Shown one piece after another: positions 1 through 8,497 of a stretch of DNA of 64,000 nt. Position 1 is the first letter of the stretch. Each line of letters opens with the position of its first letter. The DNA comes from Providencia alcalifaciens. Lineage in GTDB: Bacteria > Pseudomonadota > Gammaproteobacteria > Enterobacterales > Enterobacteriaceae. The stretch is from assembly GCF_020271745.1 (NCBI RefSeq), contig NZ_CP084296.1, positions 868,001 to 932,000 on the forward strand. The letters run 5' to 3'. Below the pieces are notes generated by a model. The model was given only the letters and a program-made list of their open reading frames with translations, was not told the DNA's origin and searched no databases. A program made the position numbers and the translations under genes.

Positions 1-1180
1 CCGGTTTTTCGAGAGAAAACTGGCGAATAACGTCTTCATTTTGGGTGTGGATCACCAGGGTGTGTCCTAAGCCTTCGTTAGTCAGCAAATCAACAACGCG
101 GTGGCATGCAGAGCGCCAATCCTCTTCAACATACATGCCTAAGATTGGGCACAGTTTTTCCCGTGAATACGGGTTTTTCGGTGAGACCGTGTCTTGTAAT
201 GCAATTAACACTCGCGTGTTAGCAGGAACACTAAAGCCCGCACGTTGGCTCAATGTAATCGCGTCTTTTCCGACAACTTCAGGGTTAATCGTGCCATTCG
301 CTCTCAGTAGCATCGAAGCCATACGCTTCGCTTCATCTTCATTCATGAAGTAAGCGCCTTGAGCTAATAACTCGCGATGAACATCGTTGTAAATGCAGCG
401 TTCAACAATGATGGATTGCTCAGATGCGCAAATCACACCGTTATCAAACGTTTTGCTAGTAATGATGTCACTGACTGCTTTTTTGATATCCGCGCTACGT
501 TCAATGAAAGCAGGGCCGTTACCAGGGCCACCACTGATTGTTGGTGTGCCAGATGCATAAGCCGCGCGTACCATGCCTTCCCCACCCGTTGCCAGAATGA
601 GAGAAACATCTTTGCTGTGCATTAATTCTTTTGTCGCTTCCAGTGTCAGCATCGTCACGCCATCGACGATACCTGCTGGCGCACCCGCTTCAAGTGCCGC
701 TTTTTTGACGATATCAAGCGTTCTAAAACTACATGCTTTCGCGTTTGGATGGGGGGAGAAGACGATTGCGTTACCGGCTTTCAAGGCAATCAATGTTTTA
801 TAGATAATGGTTGAGGTTGGGTTAGTCGAAGGCACCAGCGCCGTGATCACCCCTAACGGAACACCCACATCCATGACTTTATTGATTTTGTCATCATTAA
901 TGATGCCAACTGTTTTCAGATCTTTAATATGTTCATACACACGAACTGAAGCGAACGTATTTTTCAGGACTTTATCTTGCCACTTCCCAAAACCCGTCTC
1001 TTCATTTGCCATTTTTGCTAACTCTTCTGCATGACGTGCAGACTCTGTCGCAATGTGTTTAACAATACTGTCGATTTTCTCCTGCGAAAAAGTCGCAAAG
1101 ATTTTTTGTGCTTGTTTCGCATTGCTAACCAGCTCTCTAGCCAGTTGTCTGGATTGCAGATCTTTATCTAATGCAACCAT
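1..1180 (-). CDS. CoA-acylating aldehyde dehydrogenase of a microcompartment (partial, C-terminus outside window)
   Basis: Converts a short aldehyde, probably acetaldehyde or propionaldehyde, plus CoA and NAD+ to acyl-CoA, normally inside the microcompartment lumen. About 393 residues are visible of a family that is usually about 460-490 long. The Cys of the VICASEQ motif at residue 251 is the catalytic cysteine, and the ATGGEGM and TISGGPGNGP segments are typical of the EutE/PduP/CutF group. The start is the ATG just after the third BMC-H gene, 69 bases downstream of its stop. Position directly behind three BMC-H genes resembles the beginning of the choline-utilisation (cut) type II operon, where the equivalent enzyme is called CutF. 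That assignment is inference, because the signature lyase lies outside the window. EutE or PduP-like roles cannot be excluded. Confidence 0.88.
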   Translation of the reverse strand, partial: MVALDKDLQSRQLARELVSNAKQAQKIFATFSQEKIDSIVKHIATESARHAEELAKMANEETGFGKWQDKVLKNTFASVRVYEHIKDLKTVGIINDDKINKVMDVGVPLGVITALVPSTNPTSTIIYKTLIALKAGNAIVFSPHPNAKACSFRTLDIVKKAALEAGAPAGIVDGVTMLTLEATKELMHSKDVSLILATGGEGMVRAAYASGTPTISGGPGNGPAFIERSADIKKAVSDIITSKTFDNGVICASEQSIIVERCIYNDVHRELLAQGAYFMNEDEAKRMASMLLRANGTINPEVVGKDAITLSQRAGFSVPANTRVLIALQDTVSPKNPYSREKLCPILGMYVEEDWRSACHRVVDLLTNEGLGHTLVIHTQNEDVIRQFSLEKP

Positions 1181-1249
1181 GTCTTCCCCCGTACCGGAGT
1201 CAAAAGATTAAACTTACTAATTTGTTGTTTTATCTAATACTTCTAATGA

Positions 1250-1528
1250 TTAAGCTTTGTGCTGCTGCGCAATTTTGCCGATATCATTGTGTGGTCTTGC
1301 TATCACACGAGAAGTCACCACGGTGCCAACACGCTTCGCAGCTTCGACACCGGATTCAACCGCAGCGTTAACAGCACCCACATCGCCTTTTACCATGGCG
1401 GTGACGAGTCCTGAGCCCACATTTTCATAGCCGATTAGCTCGACGTTAGCGGCTTTGCACATTGCATCAGCAGCTTCGATACACGCCACTAAACCTTTGG
1501 TTTCAATTAAGCCAAGAGCTTCTTTCAT
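1250..1528 (-). CDS. BMC-H microcompartment shell protein, third copy
   Basis: Single BMC-domain protein of 92 residues that forms hexameric tiles of the microcompartment shell. The opening [18 protein letters not shown] and the core [20 protein letters not shown] are hallmark BMC-H sequences (PduA/EutM/CcmK family). It lies last of three tandem paralogues and immediately before the aldehyde dehydrogenase, so the shell and lumen enzyme are co-transcribed. Its DNA is a patchwork of the other two copies: a stretch near its middle matches the second copy exactly and the next stretch matches the first copy exactly. The N-terminus (MKEAL) differs from the MGDAL of its neighbours. Confidence 0.93.
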   Translation of the reverse strand: MKEALGLIETKGLVACIEAADAMCKAANVELIGYENVGSGLVTAMVKGDVGAVNAAVESGVEAAKRVGTVVTSRVIARPHNDIGKIAQQHKA

Positions 1529-1543
1529 AAGTAAATTTCCTAT

Positions 1544-1828
1544 TTATTCTGTGACTTTATACTGAGAGACAATTTTCTGGATGTCGCTGTGTGGACGAGC
1601 GATAACCAGAGAGGTCACGACGGTGCCAATGCGAGATGCAGACTCAACGCCAGAGTCAACCGCCGCTTTAACCGCGCCAACATCCCCTTTCACCATGGCG
1701 GTGACGAGTCCTGAGCCCACATTTTCATAGCCAATCAGCACCACGTTAGCGGCTTTACACATCGCATCAGCCGCTTCGATACAAGCAACCAGTCCTTGTG
1801 TTTCAATAAGACCTAATGCATCACCCAT
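1544..1828 (-). CDS. BMC-H microcompartment shell protein, second copy
   Basis: BMC-H shell hexamer subunit of 94 residues starting [18 protein letters not shown]. It is nearly identical to its neighbours through the alpha/beta core, but carries ANVVLIGYE where they have ANVELIGYE, and a divergent tail ending SQYKVTE. A purine-rich ribosome site (GGGGGAA) precedes the ATG. Substitutions near the pore or hexamer edge among tandem BMC-H copies usually tune pore chemistry or packing. That is family knowledge, and no specific property can be read from this sequence. Confidence 0.93.
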   Translation of the reverse strand: MGDALGLIETQGLVACIEAADAMCKAANVVLIGYENVGSGLVTAMVKGDVGAVKAAVDSGVESASRIGTVVTSLVIARPHSDIQKIVSQYKVTE

Positions 1829-1844
1829 ATTTCCCCCGAAAACG

Positions 1845-2123
1845 CTATGCTTTATGTTTAATTACGATTTTGTTGATATCGTTATGTGGACGGGCGATGA
1901 CTAACGATGTCACCACTTCACCAACACGCTGCGCAGATTCAACGCCGGAATCTACTGCCGCTTTTACTGCGCCAACATCACCTTTCACCATGGCAGTCAC
2001 GAGACCAGAACCCACGTTTTCATAGCCGATTAGCTCGACGTTAGCGGCTTTGCACATTGCATCAGCTGCTTCAATACAAGCCACCAAACCTTTTGTTTCA
2101 ATAAGTCCTAATGCATCACCCAT
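1845..2123 (-). CDS. BMC-H microcompartment shell protein, first copy
   Basis: First gene of the microcompartment operon, encoding a BMC-H shell protein of 92 residues ([18 protein letters not shown]). The ATG at 2123 is chosen over an in-frame upstream start because GGAGGA lies seven bases before it and homology to the paralogues begins there. The downstream paralogue begins 16 bases after its stop. The long upstream gap should hold the operon promoter. No regulatory gene of a known microcompartment type is adjacent except the ToxR-like pair further upstream, whose connection is unproven. Confidence 0.93.
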   Translation of the reverse strand: MGDALGLIETKGLVACIEAADAMCKAANVELIGYENVGSGLVTAMVKGDVGAVKAAVDSGVESAQRVGEVVTSLVIARPHNDINKIVIKHKA

Positions 2124-2764
2124 TGTTGTTTCCTCCAAGGAAGCCGTTACGTTTTTCTCTACCCGCAGCACCTAAGAGCCATGTTCCAGAACATTGATAC
2201 CTCTTAACTGTGAGTAAACATTTATGCCAATTGAGTCTGCGTGGTGATTAATTGAACGCAGCTTTTGGCTTCAAAATCACTATACCCACCCAAAAATAAA
2301 ACAAAATATAAATCCATAAAGTCAAGATAATTAGAATAAAAACCTGAAATTTATAATTAACAGACAGTCAATTCACGTTTCCATGCTAATAAACTGGAAA
2401 ATTCACGTATCTATCTGGTGGCAGGAAAAACCATAAATACGGATAACAGGTTTATTGGCGAAATGGTTAACAAGATGTGATTGAGCTGATGCGAGAAGGT
2501 AATTTGGTCAATAATAAGTGTGGTTTGCCTCACGCCCGAGCCATAAGCTAATGAGAGATGCGAAGATAAGAATATAAGCAGAAAGGAAATTGCTATGTTT
2601 TACGAGACACACCGCGCGATAGTACTGAGTACCATGCAGTAAACTCACTGTTAATGTAGTAAAAGCCGTATCAACTTGCTCGTTAACGTTGTGCAGTAAA
2701 CCAATAGGAATGAATGTGTGGATAAACGCCCAATCTACCTGTGCTATCAATCAAGCACACTTTA
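2124..2764. other. Intergenic region upstream of the microcompartment operon
   Basis: About 640 bases with no gene I can support. It should contain the promoter of the minus-strand shell operon. Near 2238-2261 there is a small inverted repeat, CTGCGT with ACGCAG, flanking AT-rich sequence, which could be an operator. An open frame around 2508-2750 (minus) has no ribosome site, unremarkable composition and no recognisable similarity. Confidence 0.4.
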
Positions 2765-3265
2765 TTATTTAGGCGTACAGATAAATAAAGGGGAATTAAT
2801 TGAACTCAAGAGTAGCGCTTTATCATTGAGTTTTTGAACATTAATAAATAAGCCATCATGGCTATCTGACATTTCCCGTATAAAATAATCAAAAATCACA
2901 TTAGGGGATTCATCAATCGAGGAAGCACTGGCTTCCCAGTGGCTAACATTATAGTGTCGTTCAGTTGGCGAAATACGTTTGCTGGTATATTTGAATTTGA
3001 CATATCGTTGTAAATAAAGCCATCCGGCATTGGAGGTCGTATATCCCTCAACAACAATAGAACCTTCACCGTTCCCCCCAAAATTAAAGTGAATATTACC
3101 GTTAACGTTTTCATCCTTCATGTTCTCAAAACGCATAATCCCCTTAGTTGAACACGCCATTTGATCGGAATTTTTATTAGTCAATACAACTGACTGTGTA
3201 TAAATCACGACACACGCGAAGATCAGCGCACTCACGAGACATAATAGCTTTCCCGATATTTTCAT
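2765..3265 (-). CDS. FidL-like small membrane protein
   Basis: A protein of 166 residues with one N-terminal membrane segment (about residues 6-25, LLCLVSALIFACVVIY) followed by a soluble, probably periplasmic, domain. It resembles FidL of Salmonella pathogenicity island 3 in layout: a small membrane protein encoded directly downstream of a ToxR-type regulator. The ATG at 3265 overlaps the stop of the upstream regulator as ATGA, so the two are translationally coupled. By analogy with ToxR/ToxS-type pairs it may stabilise or modulate the periplasmic part of the regulator. The fold and function are inferred from position and general similarity only. Confidence 0.65.
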   Translation of the reverse strand: MKISGKLLCLVSALIFACVVIYTQSVVLTNKNSDQMACSTKGIMRFENMKDENVNGNIHFNFGGNGEGSIVVEGYTTSNAGWLYLQRYVKFKYTSKRISPTERHYNVSHWEASASSIDESPNVIFDYFIREMSDSHDGLFINVQKLNDKALLLSSINSPLFICTPK

Positions 3266-4104
3266 TGTGGCTTCCAAGAATAATAAAAATAATTATCACA
3301 ATAACTGAATGGGTTAGATTCATTGGCAGCGCAATGGGCGAGAAAGACGCGCCCTAAACCATTTTTTTGTAATTTATCCCCATAAAAGAAGACAAAACGC
3401 TCCTTATCATTACACGCCAAATTTAAATTTTTCCTAACTTTATCAAAATTTTGCACATAGTTATCAGCAACGAAAGTGTTAATCATTTTTTCATTAGATA
3501 ACACATCACAGCGGGTATGTTCTAACGTTGGCAAAATCATTGGCGCGGAGGGTTGAGATGAAAAATAGCTCATCGTCGCCAATAAAATGGAACAACATAA
3601 AAACGCCGCACTGGCTAGATACCAGCAAATTTCACGTTTCTGTTTTGGTAATGAATGCGGTAACTTTTCAGATGGAGATTCGGTAGGTTTAGTCTCTAAA
3701 GAAGGCGCCAGAACCACTTCGGCTTTTTGTATTTCACTCAGGTTATTTAATAAGTGAGTGGTATTGAGCGTCTCTTCATCAAGTAATTCCAATAAAATCT
3801 CAGAATTAAACTCTAAGCGCCCACGTGCGACGGTGACAATAATATTTTCAATACCGTATTGTCGAAATGTTTTCCTTAACAAGCTGAGATACTGGTTTAA
3901 ATTACTGTTTGATGAAACCAAACCGTTATCATCCCAAACCGCCTTAAGCACTTCATCGCGAGAAACTACGCCTTTTTTTTGAATCAAATAAAATAATAGT
4001 GCATTAGCCGTAATAGACAGCTGAGTATCTACGTTATCTTTTTTTAAAGATAAAGTGCCATCAACCGCATCATAAATAATGAAGGCATTGATCTTATATT
4101 TCAT
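3262..4104 (-). CDS. ToxR/MarT-like membrane-bound winged-helix regulator
   Basis: A 280-residue one-component regulator. Residues about 1-105 form a trans_reg_C-type winged helix (LSITANALLFYLIQKKG, then a recognition region around NLNQYLSLLRKTFRQYG). A linker rich in Glu, Ser and Pro follows, then one membrane segment near residues 163-185 (WYLASAAFLCCSILLATM) and a periplasmic tail of roughly 95 residues with several cysteines. This is the CadC/ToxR/MarT architecture. Coupling to the FidL-like gene by a four-base ATGA overlap matches the marT-fidL arrangement. Targets are unknown. The microcompartment operon and the pair itself are the nearest candidates. Confidence 0.75.
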   Translation of the reverse strand: MKYKINAFIIYDAVDGTLSLKKDNVDTQLSITANALLFYLIQKKGVVSRDEVLKAVWDDNGLVSSNSNLNQYLSLLRKTFRQYGIENIIVTVARGRLEFNSEILLELLDEETLNTTHLLNNLSEIQKAEVVLAPSLETKPTESPSEKLPHSLPKQKREICWYLASAAFLCCSILLATMSYFSSQPSAPMILPTLEHTRCDVLSNEKMINTFVADNYVQNFDKVRKNLNLACNDKERFVFFYGDKLQKNGLGRVFLAHCAANESNPFSYCDNYFYYSWKPQ

Positions 4105-4146
4105 TATCGCCTCATTGTATGTTTAGACGTATTTTCCCTTGGAAAA

Positions 4147-4719
4147 CTAACCCATTTCTTCAAACGAAATTTGTGTTAACCGCTGAATGATGGCGTTACG
4201 TTCTTGGCTCGATAATGTAGGGCCTTCCGTTAACGCAGATAACCACAGTCCATCGGCGGCATAGCGCACTAAAGCCCCCAAATAGCCATTATCAAATGCA
4301 TCACCTTGGGCTAGATGCCCTAACATCCAATCACGCCAGCATTTGCGTAACACCGGTTCTGTGGGCATAGCTAATGATAAAAGTGCGAGCTGAAAACTTT
4401 CATCGGAGTCTTTAAGCTCGCCAACGTAGTGCAAATAGGCGCGAGAAAATCGCCCATAAGGATCAGAATCATTCGCCATAATGGCAGTAATACGCACATC
4501 CATAATGTCTAATAGCTGAATAAACAACGCATGAATAAGTTCTTGCTTACTGGGGAAATGATGCATCAATCCCCCCTTGCTCACACCCGCCTCTCTGGCG
4601 ACAGCATTAAGCGAGAGTGCCGCAATACCGTCTCGACCAGCGATTATCCTAGCTGCCTTTAGCAACTCTTCTTGTCGTTTGATTGGATCTTTTTTTCTTG
4701 GGTGCACGAGTGTGTTCAT
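4147..4719 (-). CDS. TetR-family transcriptional repressor
   Basis: A 190-residue regulator starting MNTLVHPRKKDP. The N-terminal helix-turn-helix covers about residues 15-60 (ALSLNAVAREAGVSKGGLMH, with HFPSKQEL typical of the family). The rest is an all-helical ligand-binding and dimerisation domain of no recognised subgroup. The ATG at 4719 is preferred because an upstream frame would run through a perfect palindrome that looks like the autoregulatory operator. The gene is divergent from a flavin-dependent reductase, a usual arrangement for TetR repressors controlling stress or detoxification enzymes, so that gene is a plausible target. Confidence 0.85.
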   Translation of the reverse strand: MNTLVHPRKKDPIKRQEELLKAARIIAGRDGIAALSLNAVAREAGVSKGGLMHHFPSKQELIHALFIQLLDIMDVRITAIMANDSDPYGRFSRAYLHYVGELKDSDESFQLALLSLAMPTEPVLRKCWRDWMLGHLAQGDAFDNGYLGALVRYAADGLWLSALTEGPTLSSQERNAIIQRLTQISFEEMG

Positions 4720-4730
4720 AGGGGTGAATA

Positions 4731-4748
4731 ATACCGACCAGTCGGTAT
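4731..4748. promoter_or_regulatory. Probable TetR-family operator palindrome
   Basis: ATACCGACCAGTCGGTAT has perfect 8-base arms with a 2-base centre. It lies 11 bases upstream of the TetR-type start codon, over the likely promoter or ribosome-site region, and on the side facing the divergent reductase. Autorepression is the natural reading. Binding is not shown. Confidence 0.65.
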
Positions 4749-5034
4749 GTTCTATTTTGACTCGTGTCAATGAAGAGAATATTGAGAAGAATTAAATACG
4801 AATAGTGGAATTGATGTCACAGTATTCTTTTTTAGCCACCAAAAATTACAAAATTAATTTTAAAATATAAACAAACAACGTAATCAATTTCCTGCCATTT
4901 ACAATTGAAAAAATTAAATTTAACTTAATTCATTTTTAATAAATTTTATTATGCTAAATTATTAAAGAAATTCCTATTCCAAAGAAAATATGCAGATTCG
5001 TTGTAGTTTCACAACATAAGAAGAGGCTTTGATT

Positions 5035-5592
5035 ATGTCCAATCAGTATAATATCGGTGTGGTTGTTGGTAGCTTACGTGCAGACTCTTATAATCTAAAA
5101 GTCGCTAAAGCCATCACTAAATTGTTCCCAGCTAATTTCACTTTTAAATTTATCAACATTGCCGATTTACCTCTCTATAACCAAGAAGACGACCAAAATG
5201 TTCCTGCGGTAGTGGCGAGTTTTAAGAGCCAAATCAAAGCATCAGACGGTATTATCTTCGCAACTCCGGAATATAACCGCTCAATGCCAGGTGTATTAAA
5301 GAATGCAATTGACCAAGGTTCACGTCCTTGGGGAGATAATTCATGGGATGGTATTCCTGCGGGGGTATTAGGGGTTTCAATTGGTAATATTAGCACCGCA
5401 ATTGCCCAACAACATTTACGCAATAGCCTGGCATTTCTCAATATGCCGACGATGAATCAACCTGAGTGTTATTTAAAATGGTATGACGGCATGGTGGATG
5501 AGCAAGATACTATTTCCCCGAAAAGTAAGGATTTCTTACAGCCTTGGGCAGATAACTTTGCCAAATTTGTTATCCATAATCGTGCCAGTTAA
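5035..5592 (+). CDS. NADPH-dependent FMN reductase / quinone reductase family protein
   Basis: A 185-residue flavodoxin-like reductase of the ChrR/YieF/azoreductase group. It probably transfers two electrons from NAD(P)H through FMN to quinones, chromate or azo-type compounds. The VVGSLRADSYN loop near the N-terminus is the phosphate-binding SLR motif, and TPEYNRSMPGVLKNAID is the highly conserved PEYN motif that lies against the isoalloxazine ring. The second ATG (5035) is preferred because AAGAGG lies a good distance before it. It stands alone, divergent from the TetR regulator and convergent with potD, and ends at a shared hairpin terminator. The physiological substrate cannot be told. Confidence 0.85.
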   Translation: MSNQYNIGVVVGSLRADSYNLKVAKAITKLFPANFTFKFINIADLPLYNQEDDQNVPAVVASFKSQIKASDGIIFATPEYNRSMPGVLKNAIDQGSRPWGDNSWDGIPAGVLGVSIGNISTAIAQQHLRNSLAFLNMPTMNQPECYLKWYDGMVDEQDTISPKSKDFLQPWADNFAKFVIHNRAS

Positions 5593-5615
5593 CCACTGAT
5601 TTTGCATATAAAAAA

Positions 5616-5635
5616 GGCATCACCAACGTGATGCC
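5616..5635. terminator. Bidirectional intrinsic terminator between reductase and potD
   Basis: Perfect 8-base stem GGCATCAC/GTGATGCC with a 4-base loop. Read on the minus strand it is followed by six T residues, so it is a strong terminator for potABCD. In the plus direction the tail is weaker (TTATATAA). Confidence 0.85.
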
Positions 5636-5665
5636 TTATATAACAATTGCCAAACAGAATCGAGA

Positions 5666-6715
5666 TTAACGTCCTGCTTTCAGCTTTTGGAAATACTCCT
5701 CATACAAAATATTGGTATTCCCCACATCGCTTTGCCATTCCCCTTTTTCCAATACCTCTTCCGATGGGTACAGAGATGGGTCATTGGCGATTTCCGTCGG
5801 AAGTAATTTTTTCGCTTCTAAGTTTGGCGTCGGATAACCGATAGACTCCGCCACTTGCGCTGCAATTTCAGGGCGCAATAAGAAATCGATAAGCTTGTGC
5901 GCACCTTCTACATTCTTCGCATTGGCAGGGATAGCTAAGCTGTCCATCCAGAAAATCCCCCCCTCTTTTGGCCAGACAACTTCAATCGGCAAGCCCGCTT
6001 GTCTTGCCACAAATGCCGAACCGTTCCACAGCATACCGACATCCACTTCACCTTCAATATACGGGGTGGCAGGGTTGTCTGAGTTAAATGCCAGAATATT
6101 TGGACGCAATTTTTGCAGTTCGTTATAAGCTTCTTCAATCTGCTTTGGATCCGTGGTATTGCCGGAGTAACCGAGTTTTGTCAGTGCCACTTGGAACACT
6201 TCGCGGGCATCATCCATCATCAGTAAGCTGTTTTTGTATTCAGGCTTCCAAAAGTCAGCCCATGAAGTGACGGACTTAGGATCAACTGCATCACCATTGA
6301 TTCCGATCCCTGTTGCGCCCCAAATATAAGGCACTGAATAATCGTTATTTGGGTCGAACTCTTTATGAGTAAGATTGGGATCGAGGTTTTTAAAATTAGG
6401 CAGTTTTGTCTTATCAATCTTTTGCAGCATGCCTTCTTTGCTCATTTTGTCGATAAAATAAGTCGATGGCACCACTAAATCGTAAGCCCCTTCTTTATAG
6501 GTTTTCAATTTAGTGTACATGCTTTCATTGGATTCATAGGTGGAGTAAATCACCTTGATCCCAGTTTCTTTAGTAAATTGCTCTAATAAACCGGGGGGAA
6601 CATATTCTGTCCAGTTATAGAAATACAGTACGTTTTTGTTATCGTCAGCGGCAGTTGCCGTGCCAATGCTTGCAGCCATTAAACCTGCAGCTAGCAGATA
6701 GGACCATTTTTTCAT
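5666..6715 (-). CDS. potD: Spermidine/putrescine-binding periplasmic protein PotD
   Basis: Periplasmic receptor of the PotABCD polyamine importer, 349 residues against 348 in E. coli. The signal peptide MKKWSYLLAAGLMAASIGTA is cleaved at about residue 22 (ATA-ADD). LYFYNWTEYVPPGLLEQF is the conserved start of the mature fold, and aromatic and acidic residues such as WGATGIGIN and DDAREVFQ line the polyamine pocket in the family. The ATG at 6715 is chosen because the signal sequence starts there. The gene is last in the operon, 118 bases after potC, and that gap contains a small GGGTG/CACCC hairpin that may affect processing or relative expression. Confidence 0.96.
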   Translation of the reverse strand: MKKWSYLLAAGLMAASIGTATAADDNKNVLYFYNWTEYVPPGLLEQFTKETGIKVIYSTYESNESMYTKLKTYKEGAYDLVVPSTYFIDKMSKEGMLQKIDKTKLPNFKNLDPNLTHKEFDPNNDYSVPYIWGATGIGINGDAVDPKSVTSWADFWKPEYKNSLLMMDDAREVFQVALTKLGYSGNTTDPKQIEEAYNELQKLRPNILAFNSDNPATPYIEGEVDVGMLWNGSAFVARQAGLPIEVVWPKEGGIFWMDSLAIPANAKNVEGAHKLIDFLLRPEIAAQVAESIGYPTPNLEAKKLLPTEIANDPSLYPSEEVLEKGEWQSDVGNTNILYEEYFQKLKAGR

Positions 6716-6833
6716 CACTGATTTTCCCTCAACAAAGTGCTTTTTATCTATCTTCATAGGCTCAGTTAAAGCCTACCCTCTCGCCTGATGGCATGGAAAG
6801 ATTGGGTGCCCAATGACACCCACCAAGTACAAC

Positions 6834-7637
6834 TTAACGTTTTGATGACTTCGCGACAGCATTTTTACCGTGTTTATCGCGCATAACCCACTGGCTTAAA
6901 CAAACCAAAACCAGCGACATCAGCAACAAGACTGTTGCCAGCGCATTCACTTCTGGGGAGACCCCCACTTTAACCATTGAGTAAATTTTCAATGGTAAGA
7001 TTTCATAGCTTGGCCCTGTCACAAAGGAAGAAACCACCACATCATCCATTGATAAGGTAAAGCTCAGCAGCCACCCTGCTACAATCGCGGGCAGCGCTAA
7101 TGGCAGAATGATTTTCCGTAAAATGGTAAATTCCCCCGCCCCGAGATCCCGCGCCGCTTCCAACATTTTCACATCAAAATCTTTCAGCCTCGCGTATACC
7201 GTCACCACCACAAAAGGTAGGCAGAAGGTGATATGTGAAAATAACAGCGACCAAAAACCTAATGAAACGCCGAGGATCATAAACAGTACCAGCAATGAAA
7301 TCGCCATGACAATATCGGGGGACATCATCACCACAAACAGCATTCCACCCACAAATGGCTTGCCTCTAAAACGATAACGAAAGAGAGCAACGGCGGTTAA
7401 TGTGCCGATAATTGTCGCAAACGTCGCCGAAAGCACCGCCATGGTTAATGAATGCCCTGCGGCTTCAAGCAGGCTGTCATTATTGCTCAGTAACTCATAC
7501 CATTTGGTCGAAAAACCTTGCCACTGAATACCAAAACGCGATTCATTGAATGAGTTCACAATCAAGATAATGATTGGAATATAAAGATACGCGTAGATGG
7601 TGGTCATAAAGCCACCACGCAAAATACGTCCTATCAT
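6834..7637 (-). CDS. potC: Spermidine/putrescine ABC transporter permease PotC
   Basis: Inner-membrane permease of 267 residues with about six membrane segments. The cytoplasmic EAA loop ([20 protein letters not shown]) contacts the ATPase PotA. It pairs with PotB to form the translocation channel for spermidine and putrescine. The start overlaps the potB stop by four bases, so translation is coupled. Length and sequence agree closely with the E. coli protein (264 residues). Confidence 0.95.
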   Translation of the reverse strand: MIGRILRGGFMTTIYAYLYIPIIILIVNSFNESRFGIQWQGFSTKWYELLSNNDSLLEAAGHSLTMAVLSATFATIIGTLTAVALFRYRFRGKPFVGGMLFVVMMSPDIVMAISLLVLFMILGVSLGFWSLLFSHITFCLPFVVVTVYARLKDFDVKMLEAARDLGAGEFTILRKIILPLALPAIVAGWLLSFTLSMDDVVVSSFVTGPSYEILPLKIYSMVKVGVSPEVNALATVLLLMSLVLVCLSQWVMRDKHGKNAVAKSSKR

Positions 7638-8497
7638 TCTTCATATGCCTTTTTATTCAAAAGCTTAGCAGCTCGATAGTACACATACAGCAGCAGTCCC
7701 ATCATCACCGTGAGGAAAATACTGGTTGCCGCCCCAAACGGCCAATCCCGAATATTCAAGAACTGGCTCTTAATGACGTTACCAATCAGCAAGTTTTTCG
7801 CCCCGCCCATTAAATCCGCCACATAGAACAGCCCCATTGCTGGCAGCAACACTAATAAGCAACCCGCAATAATTCCCGGCATGGTCAATGGAATAATAAT
7901 CTTCACAAAAGTTTGGCATTTATTGGCACCCAAATCCCGTGCCGCTTCCAAGTAGGATTTATCCAGCTTTTCAATACTGGAATAGAGCGGCATCACCATA
8001 AATGGCAACAAGATATAGATTAAACCCAATACCACCGCTTCTGGGGTATACATCAATTTTATCGGCTTATCGATAATGCCAATCCACAGCAAAAAGTCAT
8101 TCAAATACCCTTTGGTACTTAAAAACACTTTTAACCCGTAAATACGGATCAATGAATTGGTCCAAAATGGCACAATCAACAAAAATAGCATTAGCGGCTG
8201 GATGCGTTTAGGCAGCTTTGCCAAAATAAATGCAAAGGGGTAGCCAATCACGAGGCAGAAAAATGTGGCGATTAACGCCATATTCAATGAATGCAACATC
8301 ACTTGAGCATACATCGGGTCAGACAGACGGATGTAGTTATCCCAAGTAAACACCAGATCCACCAGATTCGTATCACTGCGTGTGAAGAAACTGGTACCAA
8401 TGATCATTAAGTTTGGCAGAAAGACGAAGAGTAACAGCCAAGCGACGACGCCCGTGATAATCACATTCTGCAAGATTTTATGCTTACGAATGATCAT
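7634..8497 (-). CDS. potB: Spermidine/putrescine ABC transporter permease PotB
   Basis: Inner-membrane permease of 287 residues with about six membrane spans and the EAA loop [20 protein letters not shown], partner of PotC. The N-terminus is short and positively charged (MIIRKHKI) before the first span. It overlaps the end of potA by 14 bases and the start of potC by four, which gives a tight potA-B-C translational unit. Confidence 0.95.
   Translation of the reverse strand: MIIRKHKILQNVIITGVVAWLLLFVFLPNLMIIGTSFFTRSDTNLVDLVFTWDNYIRLSDPMYAQVMLHSLNMALIATFFCLVIGYPFAFILAKLPKRIQPLMLFLLIVPFWTNSLIRIYGLKVFLSTKGYLNDFLLWIGIIDKPIKLMYTPEAVVLGLIYILLPFMVMPLYSSIEKLDKSYLEAARDLGANKCQTFVKIIIPLTMPGIIAGCLLVLLPAMGLFYVADLMGGAKNLLIGNVIKSQFLNIRDWPFGAATSIFLTVMMGLLLYVYYRAAKLLNKKAYEE

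Noticed and set aside
2508-2750. Minus-strand open frame of 80 codons in the gap before the shell genes
   Set aside because: No ribosome site, no recognisable sequence and unremarkable composition. It is likely a chance frame.
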